The notes under the pieces are model-generated. The model searched no databases. It worked only from the letters and a program-made list of their open reading frames with translations, and was not told where the DNA came from. From positions 45,165,001 through 45,229,000 of the forward strand of contig CP142458.1 in NCBI GenBank assembly GCA_038049695.1: a stretch of 64,000 nt of DNA, written 5' to 3'. Within the stretch, counting starts at the first letter, position 1, and each line of letters begins with the position of its first letter. Both the position numbers and the translations under genes were made by a program. Below are positions 23,122 through 35,610 of this stretch, piece by piece. This DNA comes from Cinnamomum chago (lineage: Eukaryota > Streptophyta > Magnoliopsida > Laurales > Lauraceae).

Positions 23122-23618
23122 TGTGGGGAAAATTCAAATCGATATGTGGGTCAGGTTTGGGTCAAGATCAACCCAACCTGACGCACAAATCCAGCCCAGA
23201 CGATGACGCAAGACTCAGAAACCGCCGACGAGCAGTTACTGAGGGATCAATTCCGGGATTCAAGGCATCGCACGGTCTAAAATCCAGCAGTTACAAAATT
23301 GACATGATGAGGGGAAAAGAACGTGCGCAGGTAATGAGAGAGAATATAGGAAAAGGGGAAGTATCTAAAGAGAAAAAGAATGAGATGAATGGGTATGCTT
23401 AACTCTATCAAAAAAGGAAGATTAATTAAAGAACAATTTTTTGGAGTCAAACTTGATCGTCGGAGAATCCTCGATTGGACAATCCGATCGGGCTCTCACG
23501 GTGAATTCTTGAGATTCAGGTAAAAAGATTTTATCAAGTGACAAAGGAATGTCAGAATCTCCATCGACAAGCAGAGTTGACCTGCTTGTCCTCAGACCAA
23601 TCAAAATCAGTCCTTACA
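23122..23618 (+). mobile_element. 5' LTR of Tat element C (497 bp)
   Basis: It starts TGTGGGGAAAATTC and ends CAGTCCTTACA, two bases before the primer site. It matches 35872-36358 almost end to end (GATATGTGGGTCAGGTTTGG, AACTTGATCGTCGGAGAATC, CATCGACAAGCAGAG). Confidence 0.93.
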
Positions 23619-23620
23619 AT

Positions 23621-23635
23621 TGGCACCGTCTGTGG
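23621..23635 (+). other. Primer binding site of element C
   Basis: TGGCACCGTCTGTGG, a one-base variant of the TGGCGCCGTCTGTGG site found in many plant Tat elements. It sits two bases after the LTR end. Confidence 0.75.
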
Positions 23636-23684
23636 AAAGCGAAAAAGGGAAATTGCCCACTAACGCTTCTTCTAGCTGGGAAAA

Positions 23685-25650
23685 ATGGCAGATCCATAGC
23701 AAAATGAACAACCTCTTCCTCAAGGGGAGGGAGCCCAGATTAGAGGACCACGAGAACGATCGGGAAAAGACCCTTTGATGGCTCCGATGGGATAGATTTC
23801 GAATATGTCCGGTGCACCGAAAACAATCGGACCATTCCATCTACAGATGGTAAGGGGCGAGTCCGATCAGAGGTTTTCCGTGCTGGCCCGAGCCACGCGA
23901 TGATCTCACCTTCTGTGGATAACCAACCAGGAGAAACACACTAAATGCAGAGCCAGGGGCTTCAGAAGCTTATTTCACCACAGGACACATATGCCCGATT
24001 GGAACAAACCTGTAGAGATGCTGTTCGGAACCTAGCTGAAGGGGTCAAGCAACAGCAAGAAAAAAATCCATTGTCCGTTGTTTGAATTGGAGGTCGCGAA
24101 GGAAGATCAAGGATGAGCACCAAGCCAGGAAAATGCACACGAGACGCGAAGGATGGAGCGCCGAGGACACACAATTGAGGGGGAGCCTAGGCGTCACCAT
24201 TCTGAATCAAGAGCTTGGCAGAGCCAAGCTCAGGACGGAACGGGTGACGAAGGAAGCAGAACTTCTAGTTCTAGACCTCAGAAGGAAGGAAAGGATGAAA
24301 TCCGACCACGATGCAATAAGGACGAAACGGTTGTGAGGAGGAAGGCATCCCTGCGAACGATCGTTGAGGGAGATATACAAGCCTTAATAGAGAAGGTATT
24401 GGCAAATCAGAAGCCTCCTCAAGGAACGCCGAACCGAGCAAGGTTCATCGAAGTGTTCAAAATTTCACATCTCCATTTTCAGAAGAGATAGAGAAGGCGG
24501 ACCCCTCCCCGGCTGTTCTCAATCCCCAAGCTAAGAGTATATGATGGAGTCTCTTATCCAACTTACCATGTCCAGCACTACCAGCATTTTATGGCGTTAT
24601 GGATAGGGAATGAACCTCTGACGTGCAAGGTTTTTCCCTCTAGTTTAGGGAACCTGGCCTTAAAATGGTTCTCTCGCTCAAGGGCAAGGTTGATCAACAC
24701 CTTTCGGGAGCTTGCTGAATCTTTTGTTACTCGATTTGTAACAAACTCCAAACAACCAAAGGATATCGGGGTATTATTGTCTCTCAAGAAGCAGAGCTCG
24801 GAAAGCCTAAACGAGTTCAGTGCTCGTTACTGACGCCTCTATAATGAGGTGGAAGAAAATAACGAGCAGGTGGCTGTAGCAACCTTTAAGCTCAGATTGC
24901 CGAGAGAGAGTCAGCTTCGTAAATCATTGACAAAGAGATCTCCAATCAATCAAGGAGAGCTAATGGAGCAGATTGAGGAGTTCGGAAAACTGGAAGAAGA
25001 CTTGGGAGCACCCGAGCCCAGATGGGCTCGCTCAATGGAAGAAGGAATCCAAGAAGAAACGCAGAAAAGAATACGCTGAAATCCCAGACAGGAGAGCCGC
25101 TCGTGTCGAGCCAGCGATAACAACTTTTGAAGGTATTTATACGATCTTTAAGGATCCAATATACCGGATTCTGACCCAAATCAAAGATAAGACATACTTC
25201 AAAAGGTCTCCAAAAATGGTGGGTGATCCTAGACGCCGGAATCCCAACCTCTGATGCTCTTACCACTGTGGGAACGACCATTTAAAGGAGAATTGCCAGA
25301 TGTTTAAACAACATCTGGAAGATCTGGTGCGGGATGGACTTCTGAAGGAATATGTGGAAGAAACACGTGCCAATAAAGGCCGGGGAAGCTCGGATCAGAA
25401 GGAGATTCGGAATATAGTTGAAGATGGCAGACCTGTTGAAATCATAGATGTGGTACATGGCGCGATCAATCCCACAAAGATGACATCCCAATCTGTCAAG
25501 ACCCGAAGAAAGATGGTTGCACACTTGAGAGAGGTGTATCAGATGAGCGCCGAACCAAGCTTTGTAAACAAGTCTGGGCGAGAGAAGGCGGAGATTTCAT
25601 TTTCTGATGAGGATCTGCGAGATGTGGTTCAGCCCCACATGATGTCTTAG
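23685..25650 (+). pseudogene. Tat gag remnant, element C
   Basis: ATG at 23685 is followed after three codons by a stop, and further frameshifts and stops break the frame. Recognisable pieces are the capsid-like FPSSLGNLALKWFSRSRARL and FVTRFVTNSKQPKDIG (24620-24790), then LKKQSSESLNEF, KSLTKRSPINQGELMEQIEEF and a zinc-knuckle-like CSYHCGNDHLKENC (25255-25296), followed by QHLEDLVRDGLLKEY. The same order occurs in element B gag (WFCAIPSGSV, CSYHKQHGHMTEDC, SHLERLVKDGHLREY). Gag forms the cytoplasmic particle. Decay is stronger than in A and B. Confidence 0.82.
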
Positions 25651-27671
25651 TACTGACATTACGGGTACATGGATACGACGTGCGAAGAATGCTCATAAAT
25701 CCAGGAAGCTCCTAAAAAATAATGTATGTCGGATTATTCAATAGGCTCGGCTTAAAACACTCAGATCTAAAGCCAACCTCGATACTTCTATTTGGATTCA
25801 GTGGCCAAGCTGTGCACCCCATGGGTGTGATAATTGTGCAGGTCGGCGCAGGACCCGTCCGCTTAGATGTGGAATTTCTGGTGGTAAATGTGCCATCTCC
25901 CTACAACGCCATTATGGGGCGATCATGGATTCATCGCATGAAGGCAGTGCCATCAACTTATCATCAATTGATACGTTTCCCAATGCCAATGCGGACCATG
26001 GAGATCAGAGGAGATCAAGCAGTTTCCAGAAGTTGTCTGGTCACAGCAATCAAAGGCAAGGCAAAAAAGGACGGATGATGATGATATAAGTCCAGGTGGC
26101 AATACCAACCTCAAATAGCAATCCCAATCAGGTCGGACAGATTGGAAAGAATTATGTGCCGACCAAACAAATTTGGTTATGGAGGAGCTGAAAAGAATTA
26201 CAATACATGGAGGGGATCCGAAACAATATTGGATGGTTGGAGCATCAATGACAAAAGAAGAGCATGAAAGCTTGATTCGGTTTCTCAATCAAAGCTCCGA
26301 CGTTTTTGCTTGGACTCCGTACGAAATGCAGGGGGTTGATCCCGAGGTAATCTGCCACAAGTTATGCGCAGACCCGAAGATAAAGCCGGTCATGCCGAAA
26401 CAAAGAAAGCTCACGCCTGAACGACGGATAGCAGTCTATGAAGAGGTAGATAAATTACTAGAAGCAGATGCCATCCGAGAGGTACAAAACCCAGAATGGT
26501 CATCCAATACAGTGGTCGTACTAAAGGACAAAAAAATGGAGGGTGTGCGTGGACTTCACCAATCTGAACAAGGCTTGTCCAAAAGACAGCTTTCCGTTTC
26601 CAAAGATTGGCCAGCTAGTGGATTCTACAGTAGGCCATGAACGAATGAGCTTTTTGGATGCATATCTTTGGTACCACTAGATCGGAATAGAGGTGGCCGT
26701 CCACGAGAAGACAACATTCATAATGCCAAATGGTACTTATTGTTACAAAAGAATGCCCTTCGGCCTTAAGAATGCAGGGGCAACATACCAAGGATTGGTG
26801 GTAAAGATATTCCAGGATATGATCGAGAAGAGCGTGGAGGCCTATATTGACGACATGGTAGTCAAAAGCAAGGAAAAGACTACCCACAAGCAAGATCTGA
26901 CATCGGTCTTTAGCATCCTGCGGAGGTACAAGCTGAGATCGAATGCTTCGAAATGCTCATTTGGTGTAAGCTCGGGAAAATTCCTGAGATATATTATAAC
27001 TCAAAGGAGAATTGTAGCCAATCCCGACCAAATTTAGGCTGTACAAAGGATAGAACGGCCCAGTTCTAGGAAGGAAGTTCATAGGTTGACAAGTATGCTC
27101 GTAGCCCTAAATCGCTTTTTATCAAGAAGTTTAGATAAATGCCGACCAATGTTCCTCGCTCTAAAAAAAAAGGCTGAGAAGATATGGGACGAGCAGTGTG
27201 ATGAGGCCCTTACACAAATCAAAAGGTACCTAAGTTCCAATCCTGTGCTCTCTATTCCTAGCATAGGAGAAGAACTAATACTTTTCTGGCGGTTTCCGAA
27301 CATGTGGTCAGCGCAGCCTTAATGAGAGATCAAGGGAAACAACACCTACCTATTTATTTCGTCAGTAAAACCTTTTTAAATGCTGAGACAAGATATCAAC
27401 CACTGGAGAAGCTTGCCTTGGCATTGGTGAGCGCAGCTCGGAATCTTAGACACTACTTCCAGGCCCATACAATCAAAGTCTTGACCGAGCATCCCTTACG
27501 AGCCACTCTGCAGAAGGCTGACCTATATGGAAGGATGGTAAAATGGGCAATAGAACTTGGCAAGCATGATATAAAGATAGCCCCTAGAAATGCTATAAAA
27601 AGCCAAGTGGTAGCTGACTTCATTGTTGAATTTACGCACAGAGAGGAGCTAAGGCAAGGAGAAAATAACTT
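25651..27671 (+). pseudogene. Tat protease, reverse transcriptase and RNase H, element C
   Basis: Protease: the active-site motif, normally V-D-P-G-S-S, reads INPGSS with Asp replaced by Asn (25698-25700) and a stop at 25713. Downstream, VVNVPSPYNAIMGRSWIH is well kept. Reverse transcriptase: QSSDVFAWTPYEMQGVDPEV, EEVDKLLEADAIREVQNPEWSS, FGLKNAGATYQGLV and the catalytic YIDDMVVKSK (YIDD at 26843-26854). RNase H: LNAETRYQPLEKLALALVSAARNLRHYFQ and VVADFIVEFTHR. Frameshifts lie near 26545 and 27280, with stops near 26638, 26680 and 27036. It would have copied element RNA into DNA but cannot now. Confidence 0.9.
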
Positions 27672-27871
27672 GGGTGATGACAAAGAGTGGCAACTATTTG
27701 TGGACGGTGCATCCAATTCCCGAGGCTCAAGAACTGGCATGGTGTTTATCACGCCAGAAGGAACAGTAATTGAAAAAGTTGTGACTCTTGGCTTTGCTGC
27801 ATCGAATAACAAGGTAGAATATGGAGCTCTACTTTCGGGGCTCAGGACCGCCAAAGATCTTAAAATCAAGA
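27672..27871 (+). pseudogene. Second RNase H of element C, 5' half
   Basis: LFVDGASNSRGSRTGMVF (Asp) and ASNNKVEYGALLSG (Glu) are visible. It is cut at 27871 by the solo LTR at 27872-30683; the other half resumes at 30684. Confidence 0.9.
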
Positions 27872-28265
27872 TGTCGCGACCCTGGAACGGATCCCCCGGG
27901 CCCGCGACGTGCGTTGCGTACATTAAATTTTGGAGGTATGCTTTCCCACTGGTTCCCGCGGTGAGGATTCCTAAGGACATGCGGAATCTGACTCACATGC
28001 TCAAGTAAGCGGAAGCGTGTAGCAAAACACATCGAGATAAGCACCAATAGAATATTTAAGTGCTATCACAATAATAACAAGACGTAGTATCAAAGGAAGA
28101 AGTTAAACTGGCATTCCCATCATAGTTCAAGTTATAAAACTAACACGAAAGTAAGTTAAGTTTTGTTACGACCCATAAGAGGCCAACAAGGGCCAATACA
28201 ATTCTCCAACATAATCAAGAAACCCCAAGACAAAAGATGACGAGACTCAAGAACCCGCCCGACGT

Positions 28266-28357
28266 CTAGATGACATCGTCGGGCTGCCACTCTCTCACAG
28301 GGGTTGACTCACAAGCCTCCTCCTAACGCTCCTCCTCAAAGGTAACGTCTCCTGCAC
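28266..28357 (-). other. Conserved terminal-exon peptide motif in LTR (copy 1)
   Basis: After a CCCAG acceptor (28358-28359), the minus strand encodes FEEER, then a stop where relatives have Gln, then EEACESTPVREWQPDDVI and TAG at 28268-28266. It has the same length and the same stop position as the three other copies. Confidence 0.5.
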
Positions 28358-29245
28358 CTGGGCACCAACAAATAAGGGTCAAACAGGACGGTTTGGCAGG
28401 TAATCAATTTAGGCGTGAACATGCACAATAACTTTTAGAGAAAACATATAAGCAAATCCTTGATATGAAATACTATCAAAACTGAGGTACATTTTCAAGA
28501 ATGCGAACAAAGCTGAGATACCAAAACAAACTAGCTTAAATACATAATATATCATGAATAGTTAGCATCCACAAGGAGCCCATCCTTTCTCTATCATTTA
28601 TATAATGAAAAGAGAAAGCACGCACGACAAGCACGATATACAGACATGATTCCCACATATACGGGGATTTCCGGCCGCGGAACCGGACACGCACGATGTG
28701 TAATAAATACACGACCAGTCTGCAGACAGTCCACATGTTTAAAGACCCCAAGACAGTGGATCAAACTGAAAGGGCAGTCTAAGCTCAGTGGTGTTTACTT
28801 AATTCATGAATGCACAAAACACGCGAGATATTATCAAAACTTGTCGAGATAAAAAAGGGGAAATTACTTATCAAAACACGACGAGCACGACTAGCAAGAG
28901 GCATAATAATTATGCATAACACGCTTAGGAAGTGATCCCCTTTTTTCTTGAAACGAGACTTCAAAACAAGCTTATACTTGAAATCCAAAACTAGTACACG
29001 ATGACACTTATCGTACCAAAACGGAATTCAAACACGAAATCTGACAAGCATGTGTTAAGGCTGTTAATTGACCTCTGTGTAAATGGGGACTCCAAATGTC
29101 GGAATGTACAAGAATTGGTGTCCCCGAAGTTGGGTTGCATTTCGACGTTCCATTTACACAACGTCAAGTCAAAACCCTTAACATAGTCTAGTTTTCAACC
29201 TTCAAGAAAATACACACGAAATAAATCTTCTCCTGAATCTGGCAG

Positions 29246-29466
29246 GTTCGCTCGAGCGAACTTTATAGGGTGATGACACTTCGCTCGAGCGAGACAATTC
29301 GTTCGAGCGGATATAAGTGCGTTCGAACGGACATCTCTGTGCCTTGCTCACAGAGGGCAGTTCGCTCGAGCAGACCATATAGTCGCTCGAGCGGACAACT
29401 CTCTGTCTGCGCTCGGACCAAACAGAGGCTTGGTCGCTCGAGCGGACCCAAGGGTCGCTCAAGCGA
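29246..29466. repeat. Palindrome island, core GCTCGAGC, in solo LTR
   Basis: GTTCGCTCGAGCGAAC (29246-29261) plus about seven variants (TTCGCTCGAGCGAG, TTCGTTCGAGCGGA, GCGTTCGAACGGAC, TTCGCTCGAGCAGAC, GTCGCTCGAGCGGAC twice, GTCGCTCAAGCGAA) separated by ~20-30 bp of different sequence. A reverse-strand CTATAAAG borders the first unit. Confidence 0.9.
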
Positions 29467-30683
29467 ATCAGCTTCTGCCTAAACTCGCCGAGTGCAGAAA
29501 CTGCCCTTCTCTTGCACATCCTCCACTACATTTTTCTCCTTCTTCTCATCCATCAATCACATACAATCCCTTGAGCCTTCATGCTCACCAAGGGTTCATT
29601 TATTAACATTTCATACATCCAAATCCAATAAAACATAACCATGAAGCTTATAAACAATTTAATGCACAATTTCTAAAATACAAGGAAATCAAAAATACAC
29701 ATGCATCATTTCCTAGAGAGATTACTTGCCTTGACCAATGCTAATGCTCTTCTCAAGCACTTCTCTCAAGCTAATCCAACACTACAAGAACCCAAGAGAA
29801 AACCATACCAAACTTAACACAAATGAAAGCAAAGAACTCATTTGAACAAAAATTGTTTTCCAAATGAAAAACAAGATCTTTAAGAGCTAAAAAGGTTTCA
29901 TGGAAAGTATGGATTGAAGCTCTTACCTAGCAATGGCCACACAAGAAGGAATGAGGAAAAGTAGAGCTTGTTCCACTAGAAGTTCCAAGAAACTTGTATT
30001 GATAGAGAGCTTGCAAGGAGAGGAAGAAGGTGATAAGCTTGGAATTCTATTTGGAGCTCTCTAGCCAAAGCATGCAAGAGGAAATGAAGATGAAGAGAGA
30101 TTAGGGTTTTCCTTGCCCTAGGTTAGAGAAGTTGCAGGAATTGGGGGAAATGAAATGTAAAGAGGGGGAGAGGGGTTTTAGTGATGAAATGGGCCCCAAA
30201 TAACCTGAACTTTGAAATGGCCAAAACACTAACTTGTGGGCCTCGGATGACTTCGACGAAGAAGGATAAAACGATCACCGAAATATCTAGTTTCCAAAAA
30301 GTATATTTTTGACATGGTTTTGAGATCTTGAAAATTGTGTCCAGATTTGTACAAGAAAGACAATTTTACCCTCTTTGGGTCAAAACTTGGGTTTTTGGGC
30401 TTCAAACACAATTAGGCTTAAAGCGAAAGTTGCAACACGTCGAAACATCATTCAAATGAAATCAAAATTACAATCACACGGAAATCAATACGATCTTCCC
30501 AAACTTACACGTGCACTCGGGCCTTTCCGAGTGTGTCTAACTAACGCTAAACGTTCTCAAAATTCCCAAAGCTATGTCCAAGACTAAACTAATTACTTCT
30601 AACCCAACCACAACTAAACTCACTTAGGACTAAACACATACTAATCGCACGCTAATCGACTTGGTCTGGGCCTGGGTCTAACA

Positions 30684-30898
30684 CAAGAGATTGACAGTCC
30701 ACTGTGATTCGTAATTGGTTGCCAATCAACTGCCTGGAGAGTACGTAGCTCGTGATGATAGGATGATTGCATACGTTGGAAAAGTACAACGCTTGATCCA
30801 AGAGCCCGGAGACATCAAAATCAAACAGATCGGTCGTGAAGAGAATGCACATGCTGATAGCTTGGCCAACCTAGCTATATCGGTAAAGTCTAGGCTAT
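30684..30898 (+). pseudogene. Second RNase H of element C, 3' half
   Basis: It continues the interrupted domain: VHCDSQLVANQLPGEYVARD (Asp), then KIKQIGREENAHADSLANLA (Asp). A stop follows at 30898. The match to A and B is clear. Confidence 0.88.
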
Positions 30899-30954
30899 GA
30901 AGAGAGATCCTTATTGATTTCCAGTCATCACCGAGCATAGGAGACCCGAGAGCC

Positions 30955-32225
30955 ATGTGTACCAAACAAGGGACAGACGATCCAGATTGGATGACGCCTA
31001 TAGTTGAATACTTGAAAGAACGATCGCTACCAGAAGACGAAAAAGAAAGCTGGAAAGTCCGGAGAAAAGCAGCCAGATTCTGGTTGTCACCAGAAGACAA
31101 GCTGGATAGGCGTTCATACTCTGGACCCTACTTGCGATGTGTAGGACCAGCCAAGGTGGAGGACCTGCTATGGGAGATCCATGAGGGATCTTGTGGAGGG
31201 CACATTCGTGGATGGAGCTTGGCTCATCGAGCAATGTCCCAAGGCTATTGGTGGCCTTTCATGCAGAAGGATGCCCAACAATTCATCCAAAAATATGAGA
31301 AATGTCAGCGCTTTGGCAAAGAAATTCATTAGCCAGCCGAGCAGCTGAACTCAATTATAAGTCCCTGGCCATTTGCCAAATGGGGGATCGGCATTGTCTG
31401 GCCCATGCCAAAGTCGGCAGGAAGTTGCTGATTCCTAATTGTAGCTATTGATTATTTTACTAAATGGGTGGAAGCAGAACCCTTAGCCCGTATTCGAGAA
31501 AATGAGGTTCGGAAGTTCGTATGGAAGAACATCATTACAAGATTTGGAACACCTTGAGCCTTAGTGACTGACAATGGGAAGCAGTTCGAAGGCAAGGCAT
31601 TCAGAAACTTGTGCGAACAGTATGGTATTCGGCATCACTTTTTAACCCCTGTCTACCCACAAAGCAATGGCCAAGCAGAAAGCTCCAACAAAACCTTGTT
31701 TGATGGAATGAAGAAAAGATTGGCTGAAGCAAAAGGAGGAGGGGTGAATGAACTTCTTAACGTTTTATGGGCCTACCAGACTACTCTGCGAAGGTCGACT
31801 AGGGAAAATCCTTTCCCTCTTGCGCACAGAATGGAAGTTGTAATTCCCTTAGAGATTGGACTGCCAACCATGAGGATTGAGGTTTAGAACCATGAGCAAA
31901 ACAAAGAAAGAATTGCCGAACAGCTGGACATGATTGAAGAACGAAGAGAACTGGCATTAATCAGATTGGCCACCTACCAACAGTAGTTAGCTCGGAGCTA
32001 TCAAAAGTAAGTACGAGAACGATCATTTAAGGTCGGAGATTTGGTCTTAAGGAAAGTACTCCCAAATACGAAAGACCCCAACCACGGAAAGCTAGGTCCA
32101 ACCCTGGGAAGGACCATACAGAGTTACCTCGGCTGGAGGAACAGGAGCTCACCATCTGGAAACGCTTCAAGGAAAGGCGTTGGCAAGGCCATGGAACATA
32201 GCAAATTTAAAGAAATTTTATTTCT
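30955..32225 (+). pseudogene. Tat integrase, element C
   Basis: HEGSCGGHIRGWSLAHRAMSQGYWWPFMQKDAQ gives the two His, but the first zinc Cys is replaced by Tyr (KYEKCQRF). TKWVEAEPL, LVTDNGKQFEGKAF (Asp) and PQSNGQAESSNK (Glu) mark the core. Stops lie near 31330, 31557, 31885 and 31984. The tail still shows VGDLVLRKVLPNTKDPNHGKLGP with frameshifts. Non-functional. Confidence 0.9.
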
Positions 32226-32879
32226 GATCTTTGTACAAAAAAAAATTCATCGGCCTTGTTTAGCTTGTGAAAATTATTTGGCTTAGGTTTTTATGCCAAG
32301 AATGAAATCAATGCTCTATCTTAGATCTTTGTACAAAAAAGTTTGAAAAATTTACATCTTACAGTCACTTATCACAATTATCTAATATTCTTGTGCCAAG
32401 AATAAAGCTTTTGAATTTATAAATCGTTCAGGGATTTATAAAAGGGCATCCCCTATTATGGACAACCTCGTGTGAGTAAGGCCAAAGCCTAAAAAATTTA
32501 GGGCGACGTAGGGCCCACTACTTCATACCGAAGGATAAAAAAACCTAACTGGGAAGAACCCAAACTAGGTACCCTGCACTGATCTTCTTTTTAACTAATA
32601 GATGGGCATGACGATGCAAGCATTAGTCCTAAAAGAGAGTTCGGAAGGAACCGATAGAGGTGGCATAAACACAGGTAAATTGACGAATAAAGAAACATTT
32701 CATTCGTCAAAGACAAAACAGTGAATTAGAAACAGCCCACAGTCCGGGCAAACAGGTGTTCTATGCACAAAAACCAAACAGAAAAGATATCACGGCCACA
32801 GATCGGGCAAGCTGGCAAAACAACACAGTATACAACACAAAAGCAAAAGTTTCTTTTTTCAAATCATCAAAACACATCA
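32226..32879. other. Spacer between pol and antisense gene, element C
   Basis: No gene. It corresponds in position to 2003-2984 of A, but the 54-bp repeat is absent. It contains two near copies of a TTTGTACAAAAAA segment (32228 and 32330). Confidence 0.5.
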
Positions 32880-35610
32880 CTTAGGAACATCAGTGACAAA
32901 AGCAACAAGCTCAGCAACAGGGGAGTGGCTTCCACTCCCACCCACACCAGAAAACGGAATAGCATTGTCAGCTTGAATATTGGATTGAGATTCAATAAGC
33001 GCCGGGGGGGGGGGGGGGGGGAGCTTGCCTCGAATAAGTCAGCATATCTGGCCCAAAGATGAGAATCTTCAGGAACTCCAGCATCTCCAAGAGCTACATC
33101 ATACCCTAGCTTGAAAATGAGAGTTTTGATTTGCTCGACCAGCTGTAAATACATCGCCTTGGTCTCCTCAAACCGAGCATGCTTGGACTTCTCGACAGCC
33201 TCCTTGATCTCCTCTGTCGTAGCCTGTCTAGAGGGAAGAGCTTCAAGCTCCAGTTCGGAAGCATCAAGACGGCTCTTGACAGCAACCTCCTAGGCTTCAG
33301 CAATTTTAGCATTCTTGGAGAATATGTCAGCTTTGGACTCAACTTGGTGCTGAGCAGCTTTGGCACTTGCTAGCTTTTTCTCTAAGCCCTCCACGCGGCA
33401 TTGAAGCTTTTCCAGGCGGTCGGCGGCAGTGAACCATTTCTGAAGACCCTGAAAACAATATATATAATAGGAGAGAGGAAGATTAGCTGATTAAATAGTG
33501 CTAAACTCCTGTGGATACGAGCTCGTCATTAGATTGAGCGCTATGCAGACTCATATCAGAAGGAAGGAGTGCAGACTTGCCCAATATAATTGCTAGAGAC
33601 GGAGACCCGGCAACTCCCTCACCCAGGGACGGAGATCCGAGTGAACCTTTCCGACCTAAGGAAGAGCTGGGTTGAGGAGGTAGTGGGGGCACACTTTCTT
33701 CCAGCCATATGGAGGGGGAGTCAATGACTTTAGCAGGCTAAGCAGGATGCTTGCTCACCTTTGGCTCACGGAAATCAGGGTCAGGATCAGAGGCCGGAAG
33801 ATCGCTGAGGCTGTCAAAGAGATTTCTTGGTCTGCGTCGGGACATTGCTAAAGATGGCCGACTGGCATCGGACGAGGAAGAATTATCCAAAATATCTAAA
33901 ATAGGAGTTTGAGGATGGTCGGAAGGAGACGAGGAATCACTAGAAGGCATGACGCGCTTTGATGATTTCTTAGCACCAGAAGGCTCCTTTCGAGCAGGAG
34001 GAGGTTGATCAACAGATTGAGTGGGAGCAAGCGAATGGTGAGAAGCAGAGGATTGGGCGCTTGAAGTGTTACCCACTCCCGAAGACCAAGAAGGCTTGAC
34101 GGCGGGTACCTTCTTCCGCCTGTAAAGGGGATAGGACGCCAAGGGTTCCTGCCAAGGCGGAAGTGCTAACAAACTATCTTACAAACGAGTGTACCCAAGA
34201 AGAATGTGAGCAGCTCGGCGCCAACCTTTTAGCTCGACAAGACTTCAAGACTCCAGCATGCGACTCAACTCTTCGGTCGGGATGAGAGACGAAGGAACAC
34301 GGTTAATTGTGGCATCTAAAAAAAAGAGAAAAAGAAAGGAACATGTAAAAAAAATAGAGAGAGAAGAAGAAGGGGAAAGAAGAACAGGGAAAGGAAGCGC
34401 CGAGGAGGGAAGGGTTTCGACCTGGGAAGCCTAGGGATCGAGGAACCATACGGTTGATCCCACCCCAAATGTAGGGATGTCAATGGACCGGGGCGGGGGC
34501 GGGGGGCATGGTCTCCATCCCCGTACCCGCTTAAAAAATCTTCGTCCATCCCCGGTCCACCCCCGCTAACGGGTATAATTTTCATCCCCATCCCCGTCCG
34601 CGGGTAAATTTATAATCCCCGTCCCCGTCCCCGCTTCCCCCGTACCCACCTAAGCCTAAGCCTTTTTTTTTTCTAGCCTTCCCCCAGCTTCCTTGCAACA
34701 GGAGATCACACCTGAATCAAGGGTATGAGAAATATTATGACACTTTCAGTACACGAACATCAATAGAGAACTACTCCTATAAAATCATATACATAACAGC
34801 GAAATCAAACCAATCATTGCTGCCACGAACACCTGATACATACATTCCTATGAAAAACAACAGCACCTAAATCACTAAATGTCATAACACCATAGGTACA
34901 CTACATATATATATTTATTTATTTAGCTGGTAACGGGGGCGGGGCGGGGCGGGGCGGGTATGGGGCGGGGGTAAGGGTAAGTCCATCCCCACCTCCATCC
35001 CCGCACGGGTTTATACGGGTATCCCCGTATACGTCCACCGTCCAATACGTATAGTCCATCCCTGGTCCAAACGGGGCGGGTTTGGACGAATACCCGTTTT
35101 TCCCCGGTCCACTGCCATCCCTACCCAAATGGTCAGCGATTCCCAATTTCCACTCACAATAATGAAATCTTCTTTCCTAGACTTATTGGAATCCGGAAGA
35201 TAGTGGACGAGAAGCCTGTTTGGAACCCTGGATTTCAAATAGAAAATGGATTTGCTATTGTCTAACGGAATCGGCATATAACAGGACAGGATGTCATAAA
35301 CCCCTAGGCTTGTGCCAAGCTGCCTATTCAGTGCAGAGACTCCCATAACGATGCGATAAAGGTTGGGAGAGCACTGGGTAGGAAAAAGGTTGGTTAAAGA
35401 AAGAAAGAGGACTAAGAGGGGATCAAGGGGAAACCTAACCCCACCCTCTACAATGACAATGGCTAGAAAGGGCATCCCGTCTTGGGACCCTGTCTCAAGA
35501 GATTCGTCTGACCGCGGGGCGCGGACCTGAACATCTGAGGGAATGTTATACTTATCCCTAAAATCAGAAACCCCCTCCGAAGTAAGAAGTAAATCCTTAA
35601 GGTTTCCCAT
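32880..35610 (-). pseudogene. Antisense extra gene of Tat element C
   Basis: Homologue of the antisense genes of A and B. ATG at 35610; the conserved part reads VEGGVRFPLDPLLVLFLSL, YRIVMGVSALNRQL, LGVYDILSCY and FIIVSGNWESL. A predicted layout matches A: exon 1 from 35610 to 34422 (with a MITE at 34472-35123 inside it), intron 34421-34316, exon 2 34315-33519 (Ser/Pro-rich, SSDSSSPSDHPQTPILDIL), intron 33518-33449 (TTTTCAG acceptor), exon 3 from 33448 (coiled coil, LEKKLASAKAAQHQVESKAD, then GVPEDSHLWARYADLFE). The 3' end is vague; a G18 run near 33003 encodes a Pro stretch. Stops and the MITE make it a pseudogene. Finding it in a third, diverged element supports long-term retention. Confidence 0.75.
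34472..35123. mobile_element. hAT-type MITE, 652 bp, 8-bp TSD CCCAAATG
   Basis: CCCAAATG at 34464-34471 and 35124-35131 flank it exactly. The ends are inverted: TAGGGATGTCAATGGACCGG at the left and CCGGTCCACTGCCATCCCTA at the right. An 8-bp duplication and TAGGGATG ends fit non-autonomous hAT elements. Both arms are G/C-rich (GGGGCGGGGCGGGG near 34936-34957), the centre is AT-rich, and there is no transposase. Confidence 0.95.

Larger units (their letters stand above)
27872..30683 (-). mobile_element. Solo LTR, chromovirus type, 2812 bp, TSD CAAGA
   Basis: CAAGA (27867-27871) and CAAGA (30684-30688) flank it exactly, and the interrupted RNase H joins up when it is removed. On the minus strand it starts TGTTAGACCCAGGCCC and ends CAGGGTCGCGACA. 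Its first ~170 bp and its last ~700 bp match the LTR at 58339-63979. No internal region or second LTR is present, so recombination between two LTRs likely left it. It contains the island 29246-29466 and a predicted intron 29926-28358. Confidence 0.93.

Noticed and set aside
34472-35123. CpG island or host promoter
   Set aside because: The G/C-rich DNA is the body of a hAT MITE with exact 8-bp target duplications.
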